Assembly: GCF_001429725.1 (NCBI RefSeq)
Contig: NZ_LMHV01000034.1
Location: 125,534-189,533 of the forward strand
Origin: Rhizobium sp. Root708
GTDB lineage: Bacteria > Pseudomonadota > Alphaproteobacteria > Rhizobiales > Rhizobiaceae
Length of the DNA: 64,000 nt
Reading direction: 5' to 3'
Shown: positions 1-9,332 of the stretch, piece after piece
Layout: every line of letters begins with the position of its first letter
How positions within the stretch are numbered: the stretch's first letter is position 1
Position numbers and translations under genes: made by a program
Notes under the pieces: generated by a model
Databases searched by the model: none
What the model was told of the DNA's origin: nothing
What the model saw: the letters and a program-made list of their open reading frames with translations, nothing else

Positions 1-621
1 GCCCATGGCGTAACGGTTGTTCTCGATGATGTAGATGATCGGGAGCTTCCAGAGAGCCGCCATGTTGAAGCTCTCGTAGACCTGGCCCTGGTTTGCAGCA
101 CCGTCGCCGAAATAGGCGATCGAGACGCTGTCATTGCCACGGTAGCGGTTTGCGAAGGCAAGACCGGTGCCTAGCGACACCTGGGCGCCGACGATGCCGT
201 GACCGCCGTAGAAATGCTTCTCCTTGGAGAACATGTGCATCGAGCCGCCCTTGCCACGCGAGTAGCCGTCAATGCGGCCGGTCAGCTCGGCCATGACGCC
301 GCGGGCGCTCATGCCGGTTGCCAGCATGTGACCGTGGTCGCGGTAAGCGGTGATGACCTGGTCGCCTTCCTTCTGCGCCATCTGCATGCCGACGACGACA
401 GCTTCCTGGCCAATGTAGAGGTGACAGAAACCACCGATGAAACCCATGCCGTAAAGCTGGCCGGCCTTCTCCTCGAAGCGGCGGATAAGCAGCATCTCGC
501 GATAGGCCTTCAGCTCCTCGTCGCGATCGAAATCGGCGACGGGGCCGCCATTCGATGCCTTAGCTGCTGGTTTCGCGCTGGTCTTGCGGCTGGAAACGGT
601 CGCGTTTTTTCGCGGCGCCAT
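1..621 (-). CDS. pdhA: Pyruvate dehydrogenase E1 component, alpha subunit (partial, N-terminal 207 residues)
   Basis: This is the thiamine-diphosphate-dependent alpha subunit of the pyruvate dehydrogenase complex, which decarboxylates pyruvate and passes the acetyl group to the E2 lipoyl domain. The window edge cuts the gene after codon 207. A basic Ala/Lys-rich N-terminal tail of about 25 residues precedes the dehydrogenase E1 fold. The TPP-binding motif is visible, starting GDGAANQG near residue 172 and closing with the ENN pair near residue 200. The region around residues 136-146 (HFYGGHGIVGAQ) is the usual substrate-channel segment. The ATG has GGGAGGG just upstream. FtsB lies immediately upstream on the same strand, the normal order in Rhizobiaceae. 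Confidence 0.95.
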   Translation of the reverse strand, partial: MAPRKNATVSSRKTSAKPAAKASNGGPVADFDRDEELKAYREMLLIRRFEEKAGQLYGMGFIGGFCHLYIGQEAVVVGMQMAQKEGDQVITAYRDHGHMLATGMSARGVMAELTGRIDGYSRGKGGSMHMFSKEKHFYGGHGIVGAQVSLGTGLAFANRYRGNDSVSIAYFGDGAANQGQVYESFNMAALWKLPIIYIIENNRYAMG

Positions 622-662
622 TCAACCCTCCCTATGGGTTTATCGGTTCTTAGGTGGCGCGT

Positions 663-691
663 ACCATAGGGAAGAAATTTCGCCACAGCAA
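663..691 (-). promoter_or_regulatory. Candidate sigma70 promoter of pdhA
   Basis: On the minus strand TTGCTG (686-691) and TATGGT (663-668) are separated by exactly 17 bases, about 42 bases before the pdhA start codon. The elements match the housekeeping consensus moderately. This is a reading by eye without any start-site data. Confidence 0.4.
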
Positions 692-767
692 TGCCATAAA
701 TGCATGGCTCGTATTCGGCGTTAAGTCACTGATAAATATACGATTATTTCGATTAACTGAATTTCGG

Positions 768-1088
768 TTAATTTGAATAGTGATTGAATATGACGACTTC
801 ATCGGGACGAGAAACATTGAGCTGAAGACGCGCTTTTTCGTCCAGCATATCCCTGTCCATCGAACCGTCGCTCAGCAACGCAACCTGCTTTTCAAGATGC
901 TCGCGCTTGCCTTTCAGAACCGCCAACTCCCTTTCACGCGCAATCCGCTGGCGCTCGAACCCTTCGGTTGCCCGCAGACCGTAATCGCCATGAATGCAAT
1001 GATAGCCGAAGTAGGAAAGAAAGGCGACCGTCATGGCTGGAACCACGAAACGACCGATCTTTTTCTTCTTGTGATGCTTTGTCCACAT
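768..1088 (-). CDS. ftsB: FtsB/DivIC-family septum formation initiator
   Basis: This is a small bitopic cell-division protein expected to act with FtsL and FtsQ at the septum. It has a basic cytoplasmic start (MWTKHHKKKK), one membrane segment at about residues 12-30, and then a charged heptad-like stretch (about residues 40-80) that should form the periplasmic coiled coil. I chose the ATG at 1088, giving 106 residues, because the basic start matches the family. An in-frame ATG at 1121 would add 11 residues but has no clear ribosome site. It sits between eno and pdhA, the usual rhizobial position. An inverted repeat ATTAAC-N9-GTTAAT (752-772) overlaps its stop codon. Confidence 0.85.
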   Translation of the reverse strand: MWTKHHKKKKIGRFVVPAMTVAFLSYFGYHCIHGDYGLRATEGFERQRIARERELAVLKGKREHLEKQVALLSDGSMDRDMLDEKARLQLNVSRPDEVVIFNHYSN

Positions 1089-1174
1089 AAACGCACGCTC
1101 GAACGCATTACCTCGATGCATGCAAGAGTAGCGGGTAGAGATTAACTGTCCGTTGACTATGAAAAATCAGGCAC

Positions 1175-1204
1175 AAAAAACCCGCGCCTTCAAAAGACGC
1201 GGGT
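1175..1204 (-). terminator. Rho-independent terminator of eno
   Basis: On the minus strand, after the eno stop codon, ACCCGCG and CGCGGGT form a GC-rich stem around an 11-base loop. The stem is followed directly by a run of T residues (the A run at 1175-1180 on the plus strand). It separates eno from ftsB. Confidence 0.8.
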
Positions 1205-1227
1205 CCAAGCGTTGAAATCAGGCGCGA

Positions 1228-2502
1228 TTAGCCGCGAAGGATGGAGCGGCCGGCGTACTGGGCCTGCGGGCCGAGGCCCTCCTCGATGCGGATCAGCTGG
1301 TTGTACTTGGCAAGACGATCCGAGCGCGACAACGAGCCGGTCTTGATCTGACCGCAGTTGGTCGCGACAGCGAGATCGGCGATCGTCGAATCTTCGGTTT
1401 CACCCGAACGGTGCGACATGACGGCGGTGTAGGCTGCCTTGTGCGCAGTGTTGACGGCATCAAGCGTTTCCGTCAGCGAGCCGATCTGGTTGACCTTGAT
1501 GAGGATCGAGTTGGCGACACCCATCTTGATACCATCGCGCAGGCGAGCCGAGTTGGTGACGAAGAGATCGTCGCCGACCAGCTGAACCTTCTTGCCGGCC
1601 AGATCGGTGAGAGCCTTCCAGCCATCCCAATCGTCTTCAGCCATGCCGTCTTCGATCGAGATGATCGGGTACTGGGCAGCGAGCTGCGCCAGATATTCAG
1701 CCATGGCGCCCGGCTCCAGCGTGCGGCCTTCGCCTTCGAGAACGTACTTGCCGTCCTTGAAGAATTCGGTCGAGGCGCAGTCGAGGCCGAGGTGGATGTC
1801 TTCGCCGGGCTTGTAGCCGGCTTTCTCGATCGACTTCATGATGAAGTCGAGGGCTTCAGGGGCGCTCTTCAGGCCGGGTGCGAAACCGCCTTCGTCGCCG
1901 ACGTTGGTGTTGTGACCCTGAGCCGACAGTTCCTTCTTAAGGACGTGGAAAACTTCCGAGCCCATGCGAACGGCTTCGCGGATGGAATCAGCCCCAACCG
2001 GCAGGATCATGAATTCCTGGAAGTCGATCGGGTTATCGGCGTGCGCGCCGCCGTTGATAATGTTCATCATCGGGACCGGCAGCAGGTGAGCGGAAGCGCC
2101 ACCGACGTAGCGGTAGAGCGGCAGGCCGGCAGCCTGGGCGGCAGCCTTGGCAACAGCAAGCGATACGCCGAGGATGGCGTTGGCGCCGAGGCGCGACTTG
2201 TTCGGCGTGCCGTCCAATTCGATCATGATGTTGTCGATCTGGATCTGGTTTTCAGCATCGATGCCGCCGATGGCGTCGAAGATTTCCGTGTTGGCGGCTT
2301 CGACAGCCTTTTCGACACCCTTGCCGAGGTAGCGCTTGCCACCGTCGCGGAGTTCGACGGCTTCATGCGCGCCTGTCGACGCGCCCGACGGAACCGCCGC
2401 GCGGCCCATGCTGCCATCTTCCAGATAGACATCGACTTCGACGGTGGGGTTGCCACGGCTGTCGAGAATCTCGCGGGCGATAATGTCGGTAATTGCGGTC
2501 AT
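1228..2502 (-). CDS. eno: Enolase (phosphopyruvate hydratase)
   Basis: Enolase converts 2-phosphoglycerate to phosphoenolpyruvate in glycolysis and also belongs to RNA-degradation complexes in many bacteria. The protein has 424 residues, normal for the family. Signature parts are visible: the N-terminal ARE-ILDSRGNPTVEV segment, the ILIKVNQIGSLTET loop near residue 335 and SHRSGETED near residue 365, which carry the catalytic lysine and substrate-binding residues. The ATG has AGGAAAAG upstream. It follows kdsA on the same strand after a 141-base gap, and a strong terminator lies after it, so it probably has its own promoter or is read from kdsA. Confidence 0.98.
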   Translation of the reverse strand: MTAITDIIAREILDSRGNPTVEVDVYLEDGSMGRAAVPSGASTGAHEAVELRDGGKRYLGKGVEKAVEAANTEIFDAIGGIDAENQIQIDNIMIELDGTPNKSRLGANAILGVSLAVAKAAAQAAGLPLYRYVGGASAHLLPVPMMNIINGGAHADNPIDFQEFMILPVGADSIREAVRMGSEVFHVLKKELSAQGHNTNVGDEGGFAPGLKSAPEALDFIMKSIEKAGYKPGEDIHLGLDCASTEFFKDGKYVLEGEGRTLEPGAMAEYLAQLAAQYPIISIEDGMAEDDWDGWKALTDLAGKKVQLVGDDLFVTNSARLRDGIKMGVANSILIKVNQIGSLTETLDAVNTAHKAAYTAVMSHRSGETEDSTIADLAVATNCGQIKTGSLSRSDRLAKYNQLIRIEEGLGPQAQYAGRSILRG

Positions 2503-2643
2503 CGGCTTTTCCTGCTTGAGGGTGGATAAATCGTTTGAAATCCGTCTTAGTCGAAGATGCGCAAATTACAATGGCGCTTTGCGCTTGCTTCGCAGCGATA
2601 TGAGTGCGTGGCCTATTACACGAACATGTCAGTCTTTTGAACG

Positions 2644-3486
2644 TCAGCCTTTCGCGATCGCGTCGAAGGCCAGGAGCTTTTCGAGAAGCCTCGGCATATC
2701 CTTGAGATAGACCATGTTCGGACCGTCGGACGGCGCGTTGTCAGGATCTTCGTGCGTCTCGACGAACACACCGGCGACGCCGACGGCAACGGCCGCGCGC
2801 GCCAGCGTCTCGACGTATTCGCGCTGACCACCGCTCGACCCGCCCTGCCCGCCCGGCTGCTGCACCGAATGGGTGGCATCGAACACTACAGGAGCGCCAA
2901 GGCCCGCCATGATCGGCAGCGAACGCATATCCGATACCAGCGTGTTATAGCCGAAGGAGGCGCCGCGCTCGCAAAGCAGGATGTTCGGGTTGCCGCTGTC
3001 GTTGAGCTTGGCAAGCACGTTCTTCATGTCCCAGGGAGCCAGGAACTGGCCCTTCTTGACGTTGATGGTGCGGCCGGTCTTGGCGGCAGCGACCAACAGG
3101 TCGGTTTGACGGCTGAGGAAGGCCGGAATCTGCAGGATGTCGACGACAGTCGCCACCTCGGCACACTGCTCTTCGGTGTGAATGTCAGTCAAAACGGGAA
3201 AGCCGTATTCCTTCTTGAGATCGGCGAAGACTTCAAGCGCAGTCTCCAGGCCGATGCCGCGCTGGGCGGAGAGCGACGTGCGGTTCGCCTTGTCGAAGGA
3301 CGACTTGTAGACGAGGCCGATGCCGAGCTTGTCGCAGAGTTCCTTCAGCACGCCGGCGATCATGAACGCATGCTCGCGGCTTTCCATCTGGCAAGGCCCA
3401 GCGATCAGGGATAGCTTGCCGGCATTGGAAAAGGAGACGTGGCCGGCGCCTTCGCCAACCACGACTTCGGAATTTGTCTGGCTCAT
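2644..3486 (-). CDS. kdsA: 3-deoxy-8-phosphooctulonate synthase (KDO-8-phosphate synthase)
   Basis: KdsA condenses phosphoenolpyruvate with arabinose-5-phosphate to make KDO-8-phosphate, the precursor of the inner-core sugar of lipopolysaccharide. The 280-residue length is typical. Recognisable family segments are LIAGPCQMES near residue 29, SSFDKANRTS near residue 62, the IPAFLSRQTDLL segment near residue 117, and DATHSVQQPGG near residue 205. Its ATG overlaps the stop codon of the upstream VOC gene by four bases (ATGA), so translation is probably coupled. The position before eno is conserved in rhizobia. Confidence 0.97.
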   Translation of the reverse strand: MSQTNSEVVVGEGAGHVSFSNAGKLSLIAGPCQMESREHAFMIAGVLKELCDKLGIGLVYKSSFDKANRTSLSAQRGIGLETALEVFADLKKEYGFPVLTDIHTEEQCAEVATVVDILQIPAFLSRQTDLLVAAAKTGRTINVKKGQFLAPWDMKNVLAKLNDSGNPNILLCERGASFGYNTLVSDMRSLPIMAGLGAPVVFDATHSVQQPGGQGGSSGGQREYVETLARAAVAVGVAGVFVETHEDPDNAPSDGPNMVYLKDMPRLLEKLLAFDAIAKG

Positions 3487-4367
3487 CGTTTCTCCTCGAA
3501 GGCGAAGAGCGCGCCCTGCCCGGGCGCAGCCTTCACCAGAATTCGATTGTTCTTGCGCGTGTAGGTCATCCCGTTAGCAGCCAAATGCGCTTCTGTCACG
3601 GCGAGATCGCCAACCGTGAAGACGACCGCAACGCCCCGCAGGCCCCGATCGGCGGCGGGAGCATCAAGATCGAAATAGGCGTCGAGCCCATCCGGCGAAA
3701 GAATGCAAACCCGAGCGCTCGGCGCCATCACACTGATCCCGAACGCGTCTTCGCGCGCGGCGCCGCAGCCCGACACATGTCGCATGAAGAGCGAAAACGC
3801 CTTCGGATCGGGCGCCGTCAACACAATATCGGCAATGCCTGTGACACCGTTACCGTGCGTTTCCAACGTCTTGCGGTCGGCGGGCAAGGGGTTCACCCGC
3901 TGGCAGGTAAACAGGAAGAAATCCGGCGCCCGCAAATCGGCGGCAAAGGCAAGGCGGAAGGCAGCAGTCGTTTCGGTACCATCCGGCATCTTCATCGGAC
4001 GAGAGAACTGGAGCATGTCGCCGCCGCTGATCTTGTCGGCGAGAAACCGGGCATGATCGCGGTCCGCATCGGGCGTACCGAGAACGACAGCGGACATGCC
4101 CTCATCGCCGCAGCGAAAACGGAATGCGCGATCACGAGACGTGAAGACATTCCCCTTCTTCAGCGAGGTCTCGTAAATATCGGTATCCCCAATACCGAGT
4201 GGTTCGAGATATGTTTTGTCGGCGAAGAAAACGCAGGCGTTTTCCGTCCCGAACGGATGGCTGGCATCCGCCGCCACGGTAAAACCAAGTTTACCAAGGC
4301 GTTCACGGGCGAGATCGATATTGGCCACCGGCAGGACGATGTGATCGAGAGGATGGGCTTCACTCAC
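3483..4367 (-). CDS. VOC-fold (glyoxalase-like) protein of unknown substrate
   Basis: The 294-residue protein opens with LDHIVLPVANIDLARERLGKLGF, the start of a vicinal-oxygen-chelate fold module (this string is split by the usual beta-alpha-beta turn). A second module appears near residues 165-290 (GIADIVLTAPDPKAF). The family contains metal-dependent dioxygenases, lyases and isomerases as well as non-enzymatic members, so I do not assign a reaction. The start is GTG, supported by an excellent ribosome site AAGGAGG eight bases upstream. Its stop overlaps the kdsA start by four bases, which ties its expression to KDO synthesis. It runs divergently from lexA, with about 200 bases between. Confidence 0.85.
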   Translation of the reverse strand: MSEAHPLDHIVLPVANIDLARERLGKLGFTVAADASHPFGTENACVFFADKTYLEPLGIGDTDIYETSLKKGNVFTSRDRAFRFRCGDEGMSAVVLGTPDADRDHARFLADKISGGDMLQFSRPMKMPDGTETTAAFRLAFAADLRAPDFFLFTCQRVNPLPADRKTLETHGNGVTGIADIVLTAPDPKAFSLFMRHVSGCGAAREDAFGISVMAPSARVCILSPDGLDAYFDLDAPAADRGLRGVAVVFTVGDLAVTEAHLAANGMTYTRKNNRILVKAAPGQGALFAFEEKR

Positions 4368-4504
4368 AGGCAGATCCTCCTTCTAAGACCAGCGTCGGTG
4401 TGCGCCTGATGGCAAAACAATGCAACAGGCTTCGATGTCCCGCAAATGAAATGAAAAAACACGACAAGTCCGACGCAAGTTTTACGAAAATTTAGGCACT
4501 TGCG

Positions 4505-4519
4505 GAACACATATGGAAC
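4505..4519 (+). promoter_or_regulatory. LexA-binding SOS box (GAAC-N7-GAAC)
   Basis: A direct repeat GAAC (4505-4508) and GAAC (4516-4519) with seven bases between lies 50 bases before the lexA start codon. This is the established LexA operator form of Alphaproteobacteria, so lexA is almost certainly autoregulated. It also lies on the shared upstream region of the divergent VOC-kdsA pair. Confidence 0.9.
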
Positions 4520-4568
4520 ATATAGTGTCCGTTCTGGCTTTGTTTCACGACTCTGGGGTTCGACTTCG

Positions 4569-5285
4569 ATGCTGACACGCAAGCAACAGGAGCTTCTTCT
4601 CTTCATTCACGAGCGAATGAAGGAGTCCGGCGTTCCCCCGTCCTTCGACGAGATGAAGGATGCACTCGACCTCGCTTCGAAGTCGGGCATTCACCGGCTG
4701 ATCACCGCTCTCGAGGAACGCGGCTTCATTCGTCGACTTCCGAACCGGGCACGCGCACTTGAGGTCATCAAGCTGCCGGAGGCCTATAGCCCCAGCATCC
4801 AGCCTCGCCGCGGCTTTTCGCCGAGCGTGATCGAAGGCAGTCTTGGCAAGCCACAACCTGCCCCGGCGCCGAAGCCCACGCCTAGCGCCGACAACGGTAA
4901 TTCCGTCTCCGTGCCCGTCATGGGACGCATTGCGGCAGGCGTTCCGATTTCGGCAATCCAGAACAACACCCATGATATTTCCGTGCCAGCCGACATGCTT
5001 GCTTCCGGTGAGCATTACGCGCTCGAGGTCAAGGGCGACTCAATGATCGAGGCCGGCATTTTCGATGGCGATACGGTTATCATTCGCAATGGCAGCACAG
5101 CCAACCCCGGCGACATCGTCGTGGCGCTGGTCGATGACGAGGAAGCGACCTTGAAGCGCTTCCGCCGCAAGGGCGCATCGATCGCGCTGGAAGCCGCCAA
5201 TCCGGCTTACGAAACGCGCATTTTCGGCCCCGACCGCGTCAAGGTGCAAGGTAAACTTGTTGGGCTCATCCGCCGTTATCACTAG
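4569..5285 (+). CDS. lexA: LexA, SOS repressor and autoprotease
   Basis: LexA represses DNA-damage genes and cuts itself when RecA filaments form. The 238-residue protein has an N-terminal winged helix-turn-helix (about residues 1-65), a Pro-rich linker (about 75-110) and a C-terminal S24 peptidase domain. The Ala-Gly cleavage site is at residues 123-124 (GRIAAGVP). The catalytic pair is Ser158 (GDSMIE) and Lys196 (EEATLKRF). The ATG at 4569 starts with the family sequence MLTRKQQELL, and a perfect SOS box lies just upstream. Its last 20 bases overlap the 3' end of comEC on the other strand. Confidence 0.98.
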   Translation: MLTRKQQELLLFIHERMKESGVPPSFDEMKDALDLASKSGIHRLITALEERGFIRRLPNRARALEVIKLPEAYSPSIQPRRGFSPSVIEGSLGKPQPAPAPKPTPSADNGNSVSVPVMGRIAAGVPISAIQNNTHDISVPADMLASGEHYALEVKGDSMIEAGIFDGDTVIIRNGSTANPGDIVVALVDDEEATLKRFRRKGASIALEAANPAYETRIFGPDRVKVQGKLVGLIRRYH

Positions 5286-7692
5286 GCGGCGGCACGGTTT
5301 CCGCATAGGTGCCGGTGCGCCAATCATAGGCTCGCTGCCGCATCCAGGGGCGATCCAGTCCGGTGTAGGCTGCGCCGATCACCGGTGCCCCCTGATCGTC
5401 TATGCGTATTTCCAGCGCGCCGGTGCGACGAAGGCTCTCGCCGGTGAACAACAGCGATCCGGACCTGCATTCCTTAAGCCGAACCCGCGCGGGCGTTATG
5501 ACGATATCTGCGACGTCGCATGCCGAGCCGAGATAGGCGAGATTGTCGACAACGACGACCAGATAGCCGCTTTTGAGAGTGACGGCGCACCAGGCCGATT
5601 TCGCGCAGGAAAATTGTCCCGTTTCCGTCGAACGACGCATGAGATCGGTCGCAATGCGCCGCTCGTTCGCAGTCAGGACCACACGCTCGTGGTCCCGCTT
5701 CCGTGGCGGCGGCGGAGCATCCGCGAGTATCAGCGGCGGCACTTGCGGCTCGATCGCCAGCGCCCGCTGCCATTGATTGAAAATGAAATTCCCGGGCTTT
5801 GGTTTGTTGGTCGCAAGCACGTCGTCGTCAATGACTGCGACCAGCGAGCCGTCATCCGATACGAGCAACTCCGGTGAAGGCGATGCCGGCAGAAGCTTGA
5901 GGCAGGCGGTCGCGACCAGCATGACTGCGAAGCCGAGATACTTGAGACGGGTGAAAAGCAGCGTCTGCAGCAGGAAAGCCAGTGAGGCGACGAGAAAATA
6001 CCATGCCGGAAGGCGGCCGATGTCGACGGTGCCTCCCCAGCCCGACACGGTCTTGGCTATGTCTATGACGATATCCAGACCGAAGCCCGCTATCCTCCAG
6101 GGCAGGACATCAAGGCCGAGCGGCGTCAGCAGCATCGCCAGCATGCCCATCGGCATGACGATGAACGAGATAACCGGCATTGCCATCAGGTTCGCAGGCA
6201 AACCATAGGCACTCAGGCGGTGAAAATGCTCGATCGAGAAGAGTGCGGTCGAGAAACCACCAATCATCGACGTCAGGGCAATGCCGGCGAAGAAGCGGAG
6301 CACGAACCCGATCGGCTTGAAAGCGGGGTGAACGAATAGCGCCTTGCCAGGCATGGCGCCGCTTATCCAGCCCACATAGCCCGATACCAGGGCCAGCGTG
6401 GCGGCAAACGACATCTGAAAGCTTGGTCCGAGCACCGCGGACGGCGATGTCAGGATGATCAGCAGCGCCGAGAGGGCGATATTGCGGAGGCTGATCGAGG
6501 GACGGTCGAAAAGTGCCGCGACCAGCATCACCGCCATCATGATATAGGCTCGTTCGGCCGAGACCGCGAAGCCGGATATGAGATAATAGGCGGTGAGTGC
6601 CGCCAACGCGCCGGCTGCGGCAATCTTTTTGGTCGGATAGGCCTGCGCGAAGGCAGGGAAAAGACCGAAGATGCACCGTAGACCAATGAAAAAAATCCCG
6701 GCCGATAGCGCCATGTTCAGCCCCGAGATGGCGACGATATGGGCAAGACCGGATTGACGCAACGCCTCGGTCGTCTCGTCCGAGATTGCCCGGCGCTCAT
6801 CGGTGACAAGCGATGCGGCAAAGGCGCCGGTATCTCCGGGCAGTATCGAGCGAATACGTTCGCCAATGCTGCTTCTCAACCGATACAGGCCTTCGACGAC
6901 CGTGTCCGATACCGAACGTTGCGGCGACAGAAGATCCGGAGCGACCTCGGCCGGTTCGCCATAGGCAAAGCCATTTGCGCCGACGCCGGCGAAATAGGCA
7001 TCGAAGGCGAAATCGTTCAACCCCGGCAAAGCCGGACCGGCCGGAGGGGTGAAACGGGCACGAACTTCTATCCAACTGCCGATCGGAATTGGCGCATCCC
7101 CACGCGCCAACAGAGACACACGTGCTGGCATGCGCTTCAGCACCGGTGACGCGGTGCGCTCCACGGCGAGGATGTACCGCCATCGGCCTTTGTCATCGCC
7201 CTCGCGGCGTTCGACACGACCGGTCATTGTCGTCGTGACGGCGGAGTCGAGAATGATCGTCCCTGCCCGCCATGTCTCGATCTGCGCTGCCAACATGCCG
7301 CCGACACATAGGAGACCGGCAAGTGCGGCGCGCCTCGGCAGCGGTCTGCCGGCGCCTGCCGCAACAAACACCAGCGCCAAGAAGGCAATCCATGCGCCAA
7401 GCCTGAACAACGAGGTATCGGTGTCGAACTCGAACCAGGCAACGGCACCGGCGCCGGCGAGCACGGGCGCGCAAAGAAACAGACGTCCATGATCCAGTTC
7501 CGCGGCTACCGCCAGCCTGCCGGCAGACCAGTGCCGCCCCGCCTGCCGGGCGATTTTCGAGGGCCACCGTGATGACGTTTGCGTGAATGTCGGCGATGCG
7601 GGACGTACGATCACAACCTGTGCGGAGGCGGTTACGCTTGACGTCGCAAGCGATGCGCCCGAGTCGGCCTCGATCGTCTTCAACTCCGGCAT
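5266..7692 (-). CDS. ComEC/Rec2-family membrane protein
   Basis: This large polytopic membrane protein of about 808 residues belongs to the DNA-uptake channel family. It has an N-terminal membrane segment pair and an OB-like DUF4131 region (about residues 60-250). The competence domain with many hydrophobic segments follows (about 280-600), including HIVAISGLNMAL, a hallmark of the family. The C-terminal 150 residues contain no HxHxDH motif, so the metallo-beta-lactamase domain found in Bacillus ComEC is not recognisable. I prefer the ATG at 7692 (MPELKTIEAD, with AGGA upstream); an upstream in-frame start at 7758 is possible. Whether the host takes up DNA cannot be judged. Confidence 0.9.
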   Translation of the reverse strand: MPELKTIEADSGASLATSSVTASAQVVIVRPASPTFTQTSSRWPSKIARQAGRHWSAGRLAVAAELDHGRLFLCAPVLAGAGAVAWFEFDTDTSLFRLGAWIAFLALVFVAAGAGRPLPRRAALAGLLCVGGMLAAQIETWRAGTIILDSAVTTTMTGRVERREGDDKGRWRYILAVERTASPVLKRMPARVSLLARGDAPIPIGSWIEVRARFTPPAGPALPGLNDFAFDAYFAGVGANGFAYGEPAEVAPDLLSPQRSVSDTVVEGLYRLRSSIGERIRSILPGDTGAFAASLVTDERRAISDETTEALRQSGLAHIVAISGLNMALSAGIFFIGLRCIFGLFPAFAQAYPTKKIAAAGALAALTAYYLISGFAVSAERAYIMMAVMLVAALFDRPSISLRNIALSALLIILTSPSAVLGPSFQMSFAATLALVSGYVGWISGAMPGKALFVHPAFKPIGFVLRFFAGIALTSMIGGFSTALFSIEHFHRLSAYGLPANLMAMPVISFIVMPMGMLAMLLTPLGLDVLPWRIAGFGLDIVIDIAKTVSGWGGTVDIGRLPAWYFLVASLAFLLQTLLFTRLKYLGFAVMLVATACLKLLPASPSPELLVSDDGSLVAVIDDDVLATNKPKPGNFIFNQWQRALAIEPQVPPLILADAPPPPRKRDHERVVLTANERRIATDLMRRSTETGQFSCAKSAWCAVTLKSGYLVVVVDNLAYLGSACDVADIVITPARVRLKECRSGSLLFTGESLRRTGALEIRIDDQGAPVIGAAYTGLDRPWMRQRAYDWRTGTYAETVPPPSDNGG

Positions 7693-7985
7693 GCATTCCT
7701 GCCCGCAACGACCCCATTCTACAACCAGAATGCAAGCTATCGGGCCCTCAGGCAACAATAATCGATTGAATTAAAGAGAGAATTTCGAACACCGAAAAGC
7801 CAAGGATTATCATTAGCTTCCGCTATGCAAGAACGGCATCTCTGCGCTGCTTAAATGTTGATACTGCGATGCACAAAATGGCTTCACGGTAACTTGGCAT
7901 TAGGGCCGCGATCATATAGCTATCGTCGACGACGCTTAACCCTATGGCGCTTTTATGGCGCCACCCGCCAGTTTGGAGGATCAGA
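7693..7985 (+). promoter_or_regulatory. Intergenic region between comEC and gltA with gltA leader hairpin
   Basis: This stretch separates the divergent starts of comEC and gltA. It holds a candidate TTGGCA-N17-TAGCTA promoter-like pair near 7894-7922. A stem-loop TGGCGC-N7-GCGCCA at 7945-7963 lies between that site and the strong GGAGGA ribosome site of gltA. I see no gene in it. Confidence 0.35.
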
Positions 7986-9275
<1,290 letters not shown>

Positions 9276-9294
9276 GCCGAAACCGCAAAAATAG

Positions 9295-9332
9295 AAAAAG
9301 CCCGGTCAGAAATGGCCGGGCTTTTTCTTTTG
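9295..9332 (+). terminator. Bidirectional-looking terminator between gltA and lpxB
   Basis: GCCCGGTCA-GAAA-TGGCCGGGC forms a nine-pair stem with a GAAA loop (9300-9321), preceded by AAAAA and followed by TTTTTCTTT. It serves gltA and, read on the minus strand, also lpxB. The lpxB stop codon (9306-9308) lies inside the stem. Confidence 0.9.

Noticed and set aside
752..772. ATTAAC-N9-GTTAAT as a CtrA site or terminator
   Set aside because: Spacing does not fit TTAA-N7-TTAA and no T run follows; it may be chance in an AT-rich gap.
1411..2529. Open frame of 372 codons opposite eno
   Set aside because: Mirror frame of enolase with no recognisable domain.
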